Assembly: GCA_003511785.1 (NCBI GenBank)
Contig: DOIS01000155.1
Span: 1 to 7,210 of the forward strand
DNA from: Paracoccaceae bacterium
Lineage (GTDB): Bacteria > Pseudomonadota > Alphaproteobacteria > Rhodobacterales > Rhodobacteraceae
DNA length: 7,210 nt
Reading direction: 5' to 3'
Shown here: positions 1 through 7,135 of the stretch, piece after piece
Numbering within the stretch: position 1 is the stretch's first letter
Layout of the letters: each line of letters opens with the position of its first letter
Position numbers and translations under genes: made by a program
The notes under the pieces: model-generated
Told to the model about the DNA's origin: nothing
Database searches by the model: none
Seen by the model: only the letters and a program-made list of their open reading frames with translations

Positions 1-71
1 AGGGCAAGCGCGCCCCAAAACAGCACTGCCGCGCGCCCCCGGGAAATCGGGCCAACCCAACCTGACCGCAT
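1..71 (-). CDS. possible 5' end of a divergent gene, truncated by the window edge
   Basis: On the minus strand an ATG at 71-69 opens a frame that runs without a stop to the window edge, 23 codons. It is preceded by a plausible ribosome binding site, GAGGT, at 80-76 on the minus strand, 4 bases from the ATG. The readable N-terminus has a few basic residues followed by a hydrophobic stretch, AAVLFWGALA, which would fit a signal peptide or first membrane helix. An earlier minus-strand ATG at 96-94 closes after six codons, so it is not the start. With only 23 codons the frame could be open by chance, since stops are rare in GC-rich DNA. I do not recognise the protein. If real, the gene is divergent from the transport operon and shares its upstream region. 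Confidence 0.3.
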   Translation of the reverse strand, partial: MRSGWVGPISRGRAAVLFWGALA

Positions 72-346
72 GACTACCTCAAATCACCTCGCATGACCCG
101 GCAAAACCGGTGTCGAGAAAGTGCAAAAGACCAGGCGCCGAGAGAAAAAAGTGCCCCGAAACCGAACGAATGATTTGAAGGTTAGTCAAGAGGCGGGTGC
201 CAGACAACACCGGGCTTGCGGAGGCGCTGCGACAAATCGGCCCCGCCGCGCGCCCGGCCTCGGAAAGGGCAACCCCGCACGCCGTCACGGCTTTTGCCGG
301 ACCACCTCCCCGCGCAGCTGACGTAGCGTAACCTGAAAAAGGGGGC
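72..346. other. non-coding upstream region of the transport operon
   Basis: No convincing gene lies here. The short open frames have composition and residues unlike a protein (Arg/Gln/His/Pro-rich) and no good ribosome binding site. The stretch has more A-rich patches (for example around 141-150) than the coding DNA to its right. It holds three short dyads, at 175-189, 281-291 and 319-331, which are candidate regulator sites. No good plus-strand sigma-70 -35/-10 pair was found. A minus-strand TTGACT (189-184) resembles a -35 box for the possible divergent gene, but the -10 partner is poor. Confidence 0.6.
281..291. promoter_or_regulatory. 11-bp dyad, candidate activator site
   Basis: GCCGT-C-ACGGC is a perfect inverted repeat of 5-bp arms around one base. 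Its centre lies about 87 bases upstream of the start point predicted from the sigma-54 box at 347-361. That is within the usual range for enhancer-binding activators of RpoN promoters. It does not match the NtrC consensus. An 11-bp GC-rich dyad can arise by chance, so the regulatory role is inference only. Confidence 0.2.
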
Positions 347-361
347 TGGCGCGGAACTTGC
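347..361 (+). promoter_or_regulatory. candidate sigma-54 (RpoN) -24/-12 promoter
   Basis: TGGCGCGGAACTTGC fits the known sigma-54 consensus TGGCACG-N4-TTGC with one mismatch (A to G at 351). The two invariant dinucleotides, GG at 348-349 and GC at 360-361, are exactly 10 bases apart, as required. The base before TGG is the expected pyrimidine (C346). The A/T expected after TTGC is instead C. Transcription would start near A373, giving a leader of about 72 bases before the livH start. The box is on the right strand, at a sensible distance, and in an intergenic region where no good sigma-70 promoter was seen. An RpoN promoter would also need an activator protein, which is not encoded here. Confidence 0.5.
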
Positions 362-384
362 CCTGTTGCCATAGTGGAGGTGGC

Positions 385-405
385 GCCCGGCGACAAAGAC
401 CGGGC
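385..405 (+). other. leader hairpin in the livH 5' UTR
   Basis: GCCCGG (385-390) can pair perfectly with CCGGGC (400-405) around a 9-base loop, CGACAAAGA. The element lies between the predicted transcription start near 373 and the livH ribosome binding site. No T-tract follows, so it is not an intrinsic terminator. It may stabilise the 5' end of the mRNA or may be incidental to GC-rich sequence. Confidence 0.25.
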
Positions 406-433
406 CCGACAGACACCGGTGGAGACCGGCGTA

Positions 434-440
434 GGGAGGA
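434..440 (+). promoter_or_regulatory. strong ribosome binding site fixing the livH TTG start
   Basis: GGGAGGA ends 4 bases before the TTG at 445. It is the only strong Shine-Dalgarno sequence near the start of this frame. It places initiation at 445 and not at the further upstream TTG at 358, which lies inside the -12 element of the candidate promoter. Confidence 0.75.
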
Positions 441-444
441 CAAT

Positions 445-1320
445 TTGGATAACTTGCAGCTCTTGGTCAACGGGCTTGCGAACGGCTGTGTCTACGGCCT
501 GATCGCGCTCGGCTTCGTTCTGATCTACAAGGCCACCGAGGCCGTCAACTTTGCCCAGGGCGACCTGATGATGTTGGGCGCCTTCTTCACCATCGGCCTG
601 ACCAACACCGAATACATGGGCCTGCCGTTCTGGATGGCGCTGCCCATCTCGCTGGGGCTGATGGCGGTGCTGGGCTATGCCATCGACCGCCTTCTGATCC
701 GGCAGATGTTCGGGCAGAGCCAGACCGCGGTGGTGATCCTGACCATCGCTCTGGGCTTCGTGATCCGTTTCGTCGCGGGCATCATCTGGGGCCACGCGCC
801 GCAGACGCTTCAGAACCCGCTGGCCGGGCGCGAGGTGAGTTTCGGCGGGCTGGTGCTGGGGCTCGAGGAGGTCGCGGTGATCGTGGTCACGGTGCTGCTG
901 ACCTGGTCGCTCTACATCTTCTTCTCGCGCACCAAGCTGGGTCTGGCGATGCAGGCCTCGAGCCAGAACCAGCTCGCCGCCTATTACATGGGCATCCCGG
1001 TCAAGCGGGTGCAGGGCTTTGTCTGGGCCCTAGCGGGCGTGGTGGCCTGCGTGGCGGGCATCCTGTTCGCCACCAAGGGCTCTGTCGACCCGGCCACCGG
1101 GCTGATCGGGATCAAGGGCTTCGCCGCGGCGGTGATCGGCGGCTTCGGCTCGCTTCCCGGCGCGCTGGCCGGCGGGCTGATCGTGGGGGTGATCGAGCCC
1201 TTCGCCAGCCGTTACATCGCCGCCGGCTACAGCCAGGTTGCGCCCTATGCGCTGCTCCTGCTGGTGCTGGTGTTCCGCCCCCACGGCCTGTTCTCCCAGG
1301 TCCGCACGAAGAAGGTCTGA
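445..1320 (+). CDS. livH: HAAT-family ABC importer permease, LivH type
   Basis: This is one of the two inner-membrane permeases of a branched-chain amino acid type importer, and with LivM it forms the translocation channel. The 291-residue length matches LivH proteins. It is very hydrophobic with about eight predicted membrane segments. The N-terminal family motif NFAQGDLMMLGAF is at about residues 35-47. The cytoplasmic coupling loop that contacts the ATPases follows SRTKLGLAMQA at about 161-190, ending in YYMGI. A late helix region carries the GGFGSLPGALAGG motif. Start choice: a TTG at 445 with a strong Shine-Dalgarno gives the usual LivH N-terminus (LVNGLANGCVYGLIALG). A longer frame to 358 would add a non-membrane, Arg-rich leader. 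It is the first gene of the operon; livM starts 4 bases after its stop. The family is certain, but the substrate need not be an amino acid given the CoA ligase downstream. Confidence 0.93.
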   Translation: MDNLQLLVNGLANGCVYGLIALGFVLIYKATEAVNFAQGDLMMLGAFFTIGLTNTEYMGLPFWMALPISLGLMAVLGYAIDRLLIRQMFGQSQTAVVILTIALGFVIRFVAGIIWGHAPQTLQNPLAGREVSFGGLVLGLEEVAVIVVTVLLTWSLYIFFSRTKLGLAMQASSQNQLAAYYMGIPVKRVQGFVWALAGVVACVAGILFATKGSVDPATGLIGIKGFAAAVIGGFGSLPGALAGGLIVGVIEPFASRYIAAGYSQVAPYALLLLVLVFRPHGLFSQVRTKKV

Positions 1321-1324
1321 GCTC

Positions 1325-2419
1325 ATGCGTATCATCTTCAAGACCGACTACATGCAGGACATCCGGCCCTGGAAGGACGGCTACCAGCTGTCGCTCTACC
1401 TGATCCTGCTGGCGCTTGCCGTGGCCGCGCCCTTTCTGCTCGACGCCTTCTACCTGGGCGAGTTGAACAACGTGCTGATCTGGGCCATCGCCGGCATGGG
1501 GCTGATGATCCTCACCGGCCATACCGGGCAGGCGAGCCTGGGCCATGCGGCCTTCCTGGCGCTGGGCTGCTACTCCAACATCATCCTGATGGAAAGCGGC
1601 GTGCCCTTCATGCTGGCCTTTCCCATCGCGGGCATCATCACCGGCCTGGTCGGCGTGCTGATCGCCATTCCGGCGCTGCGCCTGCACGGGGTCTATCTCG
1701 CCATCGCCACGCTGGCGCTGTCGATCCTGGCCGACGACATCATCGTGCTCACCGCCGAGTGGACCGGCGGCGTGGGCGGCAAATACGCCCCGCCGGTTAA
1801 CGTCTTCGGCTACAACATCGACCGCTGGGGCACGCCCGACGCGTTCTACTGGCTGACGCTGGGCGTCGCGGTGATCGTGACGCTGGGCTACATCAACCTG
1901 CTGCGCGCGCCGCTGGGGCGGTCCTTCATCGCGGTGCGCGACAGCGAGGTGTCGGCCCAGGCCATGGGCGTGGACGTGGCCCGCACCAAGGCGATCTCCT
2001 TCGGCCTCTCCTGCATGGTCACCGGCTGGGCCGGGGCGCTGATGGGGCTTTTCGCGGGCGCCTTCAACAACGAGACCTTCTCGATCATCATCTCGATCGA
2101 GCTTCTGATGATGATCGTGATCGGCGGGCTGGGCTCGATCCACGGGGCCTTCCTGGGCGCCATGGTGATCGGCTTTTTGCCGCAGTTCCTGTCGCTGTCG
2201 AAGGAATGGATCGGCGCGCTGACCGGCACCACGATCTCGCTGCCGGGGATGGAATTCGGCGTCTTCGGCATGATCCTGATCGCCTTTATCCTGTTCGAGC
2301 CGATGGGGATGTATGGCCGCTGGCTCAAGATCCGCACCTATTTCGAACTCTTCCCCTTCTACCGCAAGGACATGTTCAAGCGGCAGAAATCCTATCTGAA
2401 GACGGAGCGGTTGAGATGA
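1325..2419 (+). CDS. livM: HAAT-family ABC importer permease, LivM type
   Basis: This is the second membrane permease (364 residues) and partner of LivH in the inner membrane. The LivM hallmark LTGHTGQASLGHAAF is at residues 63-77. The cytoplasmic coupling loop is near residues 195-225 (APLGRSFIAVRDSEVSAQAMG). The GGLGSIHGAFLGA motif follows a Met/Ile-rich helix. The start at 1325 gives a short cytoplasmic N-terminus (MRIIFKTDYMQDIRPW) before the first helix. A longer frame back to 1238 only overlaps livH in another frame and is Cys/Arg-rich. The ribosome binding site is weak, so translation probably depends on coupling to livH 4 bases upstream. After the last helix there is a basic-aromatic cytoplasmic tail of about 30 residues (335-364, including FELFPFYRKDMFKRQKSY). 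From memory this occurs in LivM proteins encoded beside CoA ligases. The stop overlaps the livG start (ATGA). Confidence 0.93.
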   Translation: MRIIFKTDYMQDIRPWKDGYQLSLYLILLALAVAAPFLLDAFYLGELNNVLIWAIAGMGLMILTGHTGQASLGHAAFLALGCYSNIILMESGVPFMLAFPIAGIITGLVGVLIAIPALRLHGVYLAIATLALSILADDIIVLTAEWTGGVGGKYAPPVNVFGYNIDRWGTPDAFYWLTLGVAVIVTLGYINLLRAPLGRSFIAVRDSEVSAQAMGVDVARTKAISFGLSCMVTGWAGALMGLFAGAFNNETFSIIISIELLMMIVIGGLGSIHGAFLGAMVIGFLPQFLSLSKEWIGALTGTTISLPGMEFGVFGMILIAFILFEPMGMYGRWLKIRTYFELFPFYRKDMFKRQKSYLKTERLR

Positions 2420-3176
2420 GCCTTCTGAACCTCGAGAACGTCACCCTGCGCTTCGGCGGGCTCACGGCGGTGGACCGGCTGTCCTTCTCGGTCGAGAAGG
2501 GCGAGGTCTTCGCCATCGTCGGGCCGAACGGCGCGGGCAAGTCCACCGTGTTCAACCTGATCTCGCGCTTCTACGACCCGGCCGAGGGGTCGATCACCTT
2601 CGACGGGCACGACCTGCTGAAATCGAAACCCTCGGGCGTGGCGGCCTATGGCGTGGCGCGCACCTTCCAGAACATCGAGCTGTTCGAACACGCCACCGTC
2701 TTGCAGAACCTGCTGGTCGGGCGGCACAGGCACCGCCGCTCGAACCTGGTCTCCGAGATCTTCTTCACGCCTGCGGTGCGCAAGCAGGAAATCCAGAACC
2801 GCCACTATGTCGAGGAGATCATCGACTTCCTCGACCTCCAGCCCTACCGCGACAAGATGATCGCGGGCCTGCCCTATGGCGTGCGCAAGGTGGTCGAGGT
2901 GGGCCGCGCGCTGGCCACCGATCCCAAGCTCTTGCTGTTGGACGAGCCAGCCTCGGGGCTCTCGGTGGAGGAAACAACGGATATGCGCTGGTGGATCGAC
3001 GACATCCGGCGGCAGATGGGCATCACCGTTCTGATGGTCGAACACGACATGGGGCTGGTCTCGGGCGTGAGTGACCGGGTGCTGGCCATGGCCGACGGGG
3101 CCGAACTGGCGCTGGGCACGCCGCAACAGGTGCAATCGCACCCGGCGGTGATCGAGGCATATCTGGGGGCATCGGC

Positions 3177-3180
<4 letters not shown>
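2416..3180 (+). CDS. livG: ABC importer ATP-binding subunit, LivG type
   Basis: This is a cytoplasmic ATPase subunit of 254 residues that pairs with LivF under the permeases. Walker A is GPNGAGKST (36-44), the Q-loop glutamine is Q85 (ARTFQNIELF), and Walker B is LLLLDEP (172-178) with catalytic E177. The D-loop region is SGLS (180-183) and the switch histidine is H210 (VEHD). The signature motif is LPYGV (152-156), not LSGGQ, lacking the usual Ser and Gln. LPYG-type signatures are common in LivG, but the valine is less usual. Residues 103-131 (RHRHRRSNLVSEIFFTPAVRKQ and on) form the LivG-specific helical insertion. The start ATG at 2416 overlaps the livM stop and has GGAG at 2404-2407. Frames extending further upstream lie inside livM. 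The stop overlaps the livF start (ATGA), so translational coupling on both sides is likely. Confidence 0.95.
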
Positions 3181-3992
<812 letters not shown>

Positions 3993-3996
3993 TCCG

Positions 3997-5883
3997 ATGA
4001 ACGTCCGCAGCGCACCGGAAAAGACCCTCATCAACGGGGTGGAGTTCAACGCCGTGCCCGGCACCCGACCCGTCGAGGTGGACGGGGCCCGCACCATCGC
4101 CGAGCTGTTCCAGATACGGTGTTCGGCCTTGGGCAACCGCACCGCGCACCGGGAAAAGGATTTCGGCATCTGGAAATCCTTCACTTGGGCCGATTACTGG
4201 CAGCACGCCAAGTGGATCGGGCTGGCCCTGCGCAAGCTGGGGCTGGCGCGCGGCGAGGTGGTGTCGATCCTGTCCGAGGACCGCAAGGAATGGGCCTATT
4301 TCGACATGGGCATCCAATGTGTGGGCGGCATCGCCTCCGGCGTCTATACCACCGATTCCGCCTCGCAGCTGTCCTACCTGATCCGCGACAGCGACAGCCG
4401 CTTTCTCATCGTCGAGGACGAGGAACAGCTCGACAAGTATCTCCAGATCGAGGGCGAGGTGCCCGGCCTGCTCAACGTCATCGTGCTCGAGGACGAGGGG
4501 CTGCACGATCTCGACCATCACCGCTGCATCTTCATCGACGATCTCTACAAGATCGGGCAGGAGGCCGAGGCCGAGATGCCCAACCTCTTCGAGGAGGAGA
4601 TCGCCAAGACCCAGCCCGGCGATACCGCGCTGCTGATCTATACTTCGGGCACGACAGGGATGCCGAAGGGCGCCATGCTCAGCCACGAGAACATCATGGC
4701 GGCGATCGAGGCCGGCGCCCACCGCCTGCCGACGTTGGAAGATGACCAGCAGCTCTGTTTCCTGCCGCTCTGCCACATCCTCGAACGCGACGTGTCGATC
4801 TATTTCCCGCTCGCGGCGAAATGCACGGTCAACTTCGCCGAAAGCCCCGAGACGGTCTTCGCCAACCTGCAAGAGGTCAGCCCCTCGACCCTCACCGCCG
4901 TGCCGCGCGTGTGGGAAAAGATCTACAGCCAGGTGCTGATCCTCGCGCAGGAGGCCACGCCCACCGGGCGCTGGGCCTTCGCGCAGGCGATCAAGGCGGG
5001 CAAGGCGCGGGCCGAATACCTGGTCCGGGGCGAGAGCGTGCCCGCCGGGGTCGCGCTGCGATACAGGTTCTGGGACCGGCTGGTGCTGCGCAACCTGCGC
5101 CGGATGCTGGGGCTCGACCAGATGCGGCGCGGCGGCACCGGGGCGGCGCCGATCTCGCCCGAGCTGCTGAAATGGTACTGGGGCATCGGCGTGCCCATCG
5201 TCGAAGGTTACGGCATGACCGAGACCGCCGGCATCGCCACCATCAACACGCTGGCCGAGAACAAGCTGGGCACCATCGGCAAGGTGGTCCCCGGCATCGA
5301 GGTGCGAATCGCCGACGGTGGCGAGATCCAGACCAAGGGGCTCAACAATTTCCAGGGCTACTGGCGCAACGACGAGAAGACCGCCGAGACCTTCACCGAC
5401 GACGGCTGGCTGCGCACCGGCGACGTGGGCCGGATCGACGACGAGGGCTATGTCACCATCACCGGCCGGCTCAAGGACATCATCATCACCGCCGGCGGCA
5501 AGAACATCACCCCCGCCGAGATCGAGAGCCGGCTGAAGTTCAGCCATTACATATCGGACGCGGTGATCATCGGCGACCGGCGCAAGTATCTGACCGCGCT
5601 GATTATGATTGATCAGGAGAACGTCGAGAAATACGCTCAGGACCAGAAGGTGCCTTTCTCCAACTTCGCCTCGCTCTGCGCGGCAAAGGAGGTGAAGGAC
5701 CTGATTGCGGCAGAGGTGGCGGCGGTGAACAAGGAATTCGCGCGGGTCGAACAGATCAAGGATTTCCGCCTGATCGACGTGCTGCTGACCGCCGAGGACG
5801 AGGAGCTGACCGCGACGATGAAGCTCAAGCGCAGCTTCGTCGAGAAGAAACACGCGCATCTGATCGAGGACATGTATGCGTGA
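3997..5883 (+). CDS. AMP-forming acyl-CoA synthetase (long-chain fatty-acid-CoA ligase type)
   Basis: This cytoplasmic ANL-superfamily adenylating enzyme should activate a carboxylic acid with ATP to acyl-AMP and then acyl-CoA. The 628-residue length fits the FAA1-like long-chain acyl-CoA synthetase group. Motifs in order are: phosphate loop YTSGTTGMPKG (215-225); GAAPI (about 382-386); YGMTET (405-410); WLRTGD with ribose-binding D476 (471-476); the hinge RLKDIIITAGGKNITP (491-506); and a C-terminal ATMKLKR in which K609 is the probable catalytic lysine. All key residues are present, so the enzyme should be active. GGAGGT at 3985-3990 overlaps the livF stop and lies 6 bases before the ATG, and the gap to livF is 4 bases. 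No signal peptide is seen. Placement between the ATPase and binding-protein genes suggests it acts on the imported ligand. Chain length or aromatic preference cannot be read from the sequence, so I give no gene symbol. Confidence 0.92.
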   Translation: MNVRSAPEKTLINGVEFNAVPGTRPVEVDGARTIAELFQIRCSALGNRTAHREKDFGIWKSFTWADYWQHAKWIGLALRKLGLARGEVVSILSEDRKEWAYFDMGIQCVGGIASGVYTTDSASQLSYLIRDSDSRFLIVEDEEQLDKYLQIEGEVPGLLNVIVLEDEGLHDLDHHRCIFIDDLYKIGQEAEAEMPNLFEEEIAKTQPGDTALLIYTSGTTGMPKGAMLSHENIMAAIEAGAHRLPTLEDDQQLCFLPLCHILERDVSIYFPLAAKCTVNFAESPETVFANLQEVSPSTLTAVPRVWEKIYSQVLILAQEATPTGRWAFAQAIKAGKARAEYLVRGESVPAGVALRYRFWDRLVLRNLRRMLGLDQMRRGGTGAAPISPELLKWYWGIGVPIVEGYGMTETAGIATINTLAENKLGTIGKVVPGIEVRIADGGEIQTKGLNNFQGYWRNDEKTAETFTDDGWLRTGDVGRIDDEGYVTITGRLKDIIITAGGKNITPAEIESRLKFSHYISDAVIIGDRRKYLTALIMIDQENVEKYAQDQKVPFSNFASLCAAKEVKDLIAAEVAAVNKEFARVEQIKDFRLIDVLLTAEDEELTATMKLKRSFVEKKHAHLIEDMYA

Positions 5884-5897
5884 GTGAAAAATCCAAA

Positions 5898-5904
5898 GGG
5901 AGGA
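5898..5904 (+). promoter_or_regulatory. ribosome binding site fixing the binding-protein start
   Basis: GGGAGGA lies 8 bases before the ATG at 5913. It selects that ATG, which begins a clean signal peptide, over the in-frame GTG at 5880. The GTG would add 11 polar residues ahead of the signal sequence. Confidence 0.75.
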
Positions 5905-5912
5905 TAACGACA

Positions 5913-7073
5913 ATGAAAAAGACACTCGCAACCCTGGCCGCCGCCACCGCGCTTGCCAGCGCCGGCATGGTCCAGGCCGAGACCCAGGGCGTGACCGACG
6001 ACGAGATCGTGATCGGCTCGGTCAACGACCTCAGCGGCATCTTCGCCGCCATCGGCGTGCCCGCCACCAAGGGCGCCGAGCTCTACTTCAACAAGCTCAA
6101 CGAGGCCGGCGGCGTGCACGGGCGCCAGGTGCGCCTGGTGACCGAGGATCACGGCTATCAGATGCCGCGCGCGATGCAGGGCTTCAACAAGCTGCTGAAC
6201 CGCGACCAGGTCTTCGCCATGTTCCAGAACCTGGGCACGCCGATCAACCTGGCGGGGTTCCAGCTGCTCGACGCCAAGGGCATTCCCAACGTGGCGCCGC
6301 TTTCGGGCGCGCGGCAGATGTTGCAGGACCCGATCGACAACAAGTTCACGTTGTTCTCGTCCTATTACGACCAGGCGATCACCGGGGTGACATACCTGGC
6401 CGAGGAATACGGCGCGCAGAAGGTTTGCGCGATGTACCTGCCCACCGATTTCGGCAAGGAGATCGCCGAGGGCGCCAAGGCGGCCACCGAGGAATTGGGC
6501 CTGACCTTCGCCGCCGAGACCACGCACAAGCCCGACGAGACCGATTTCGTGGGCTCGCTGAGCAAGCTCAACGAAGCGGGCTGCGACATCGTGGCCATGG
6601 CGCTGGGCGTGCGCCAGACCATCACCGTGTCGGGCACCGCCAAGAAGATGGGCCTGGATGGCATGAAGCTGCTGGGCACCTCGGCCAGCTTCCTCACCGT
6701 GGTGTCGCAGGTGCCCGGCGGCGTGACCGAGGGCTTCTATGCCGCGGCCAGCTGGCAGGACCTCTGGGCGCGCGCCGACCAGGAGGCGCCCGCGGCCTTC
6801 ATCGAAGAATACCGCGCCGCCTATGACGAAGAACCGGTGGGCTTTGCCATGCTGGGCTACTCGGCGGCGGCGATGATGCACAAGGCGCTGGAGGCGGCCG
6901 GGCCGGACCTGACCCATGAGAGCTTCCGCGAGGGCATGTACTCGCTGTCCTACGAGGACGTGCTCGTGGGCAACTTCGTCGATTACGGCCCGGACGACCA
7001 CCAGGGCGCGGACTCGGTCTATGTCTTCGTCGTCGAGAACGGCGCCTGGAAGGCGGTTCACGAAGAGAAGTGA
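5913..7073 (+). CDS. periplasmic substrate-binding protein of the ABC importer (type I fold, LivJ/LivK-like)
   Basis: This 386-residue secreted protein captures the ligand and delivers it to LivH/LivM. It begins with a typical Sec signal: MKK, then an Ala/Leu-rich core, then VQA with predicted cleavage after A22 to leave about 364 mature residues. No lipobox cysteine is present, so it should be soluble in the periplasm. The mature N-terminus has the family strand and loop DDEIVIGSVNDLSG (29-42), then a helix with GAELYFNKLNEAGGVHGR (54-71), as in type I periplasmic binding proteins of the LivJ class. Two cysteines are in the mature protein, C172 and C224. The gene follows the ligase by 29 bases and has its own strong ribosome binding site, useful for a subunit needed in excess. 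It is the last gene of the operon. The fold is certain; the ligand is not, and association with a CoA ligase favours an organic acid. Confidence 0.93.
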   Translation: MKKTLATLAAATALASAGMVQAETQGVTDDEIVIGSVNDLSGIFAAIGVPATKGAELYFNKLNEAGGVHGRQVRLVTEDHGYQMPRAMQGFNKLLNRDQVFAMFQNLGTPINLAGFQLLDAKGIPNVAPLSGARQMLQDPIDNKFTLFSSYYDQAITGVTYLAEEYGAQKVCAMYLPTDFGKEIAEGAKAATEELGLTFAAETTHKPDETDFVGSLSKLNEAGCDIVAMALGVRQTITVSGTAKKMGLDGMKLLGTSASFLTVVSQVPGGVTEGFYAAASWQDLWARADQEAPAAFIEEYRAAYDEEPVGFAMLGYSAAAMMHKALEAAGPDLTHESFREGMYSLSYEDVLVGNFVDYGPDDHQGADSVYVFVVENGAWKAVHEEK

Positions 7074-7095
7074 CCGGACCGAGTTCGGGATGAGG

Positions 7096-7124
7096 GCGCG
7101 CCGGGGCAACCCGGCGCGCTTTTT
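7096..7124 (+). terminator. rho-independent terminator of the operon
   Basis: GCGCGCCGGG (7096-7105) and CCCGGCGCGC (7110-7119) form a perfect 10-bp stem closed by a GCAA tetraloop (GNRA type). Five T residues (7120-7124) follow directly. It starts 22 bases after the stop of the binding-protein gene. Both the stem and the T-tract are on the plus strand, as expected for the end of this transcription unit. Confidence 0.92.
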
Positions 7125-7135
7125 CCGTTCTGGCA

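Noticed and set aside
280..295. Possible intrinsic terminator at GCCGTCACGGC followed by TTTT
   Set aside because: The stem would be only 4 bp with a 3-base loop, and no gene clearly ends before it on the plus strand; better read as a dyad.
121..321. 66-codon plus-strand frame in the upstream region
   Set aside because: It is Arg/Gly/Thr-rich with no ribosome binding site and no resemblance to a leader peptide or known small protein.
290..330. Sigma-70 promoter from TTGCCG (294-299)
   Set aside because: No -10-like hexamer occurs at 16-18 bases; the nearest, TAGCGT, is 24 bases away.
358..444. Upstream TTG (358) extension of livH
   Set aside because: It would add an Arg/Gly-rich leader not found in permeases, lacks a ribosome binding site, and starts inside the -12 promoter element.
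1238..1324. Upstream extension of livM
   Set aside because: It overlaps the end of livH in another frame and gives a Cys/Arg-rich leader; the ATG at 1325 fits the family.
1112..2143. 343-codon antisense frame across livH and livM
   Set aside because: It is extremely rich in Asp/His/Gln/Arg, typical of the complement of hydrophobic membrane-protein codons.
4821..5612. 263-codon plus-strand frame inside the ligase
   Set aside because: It is Arg/His/Gly-rich, out of frame with the ligase, and has no motif; a composition shadow.
5880..5912. GTG start of the binding protein at 5880
   Set aside because: It adds 11 polar residues before a standard signal peptide; the ATG at 5913 has a strong ribosome binding site 8 bases upstream.
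5637..7109. 490-codon open frame antisense to the binding-protein gene
   Set aside because: It spans the end of the ligase, the binding protein and part of the terminator stem, has low-complexity His/Arg/Val/Gly composition, and shows no recognisable domain.
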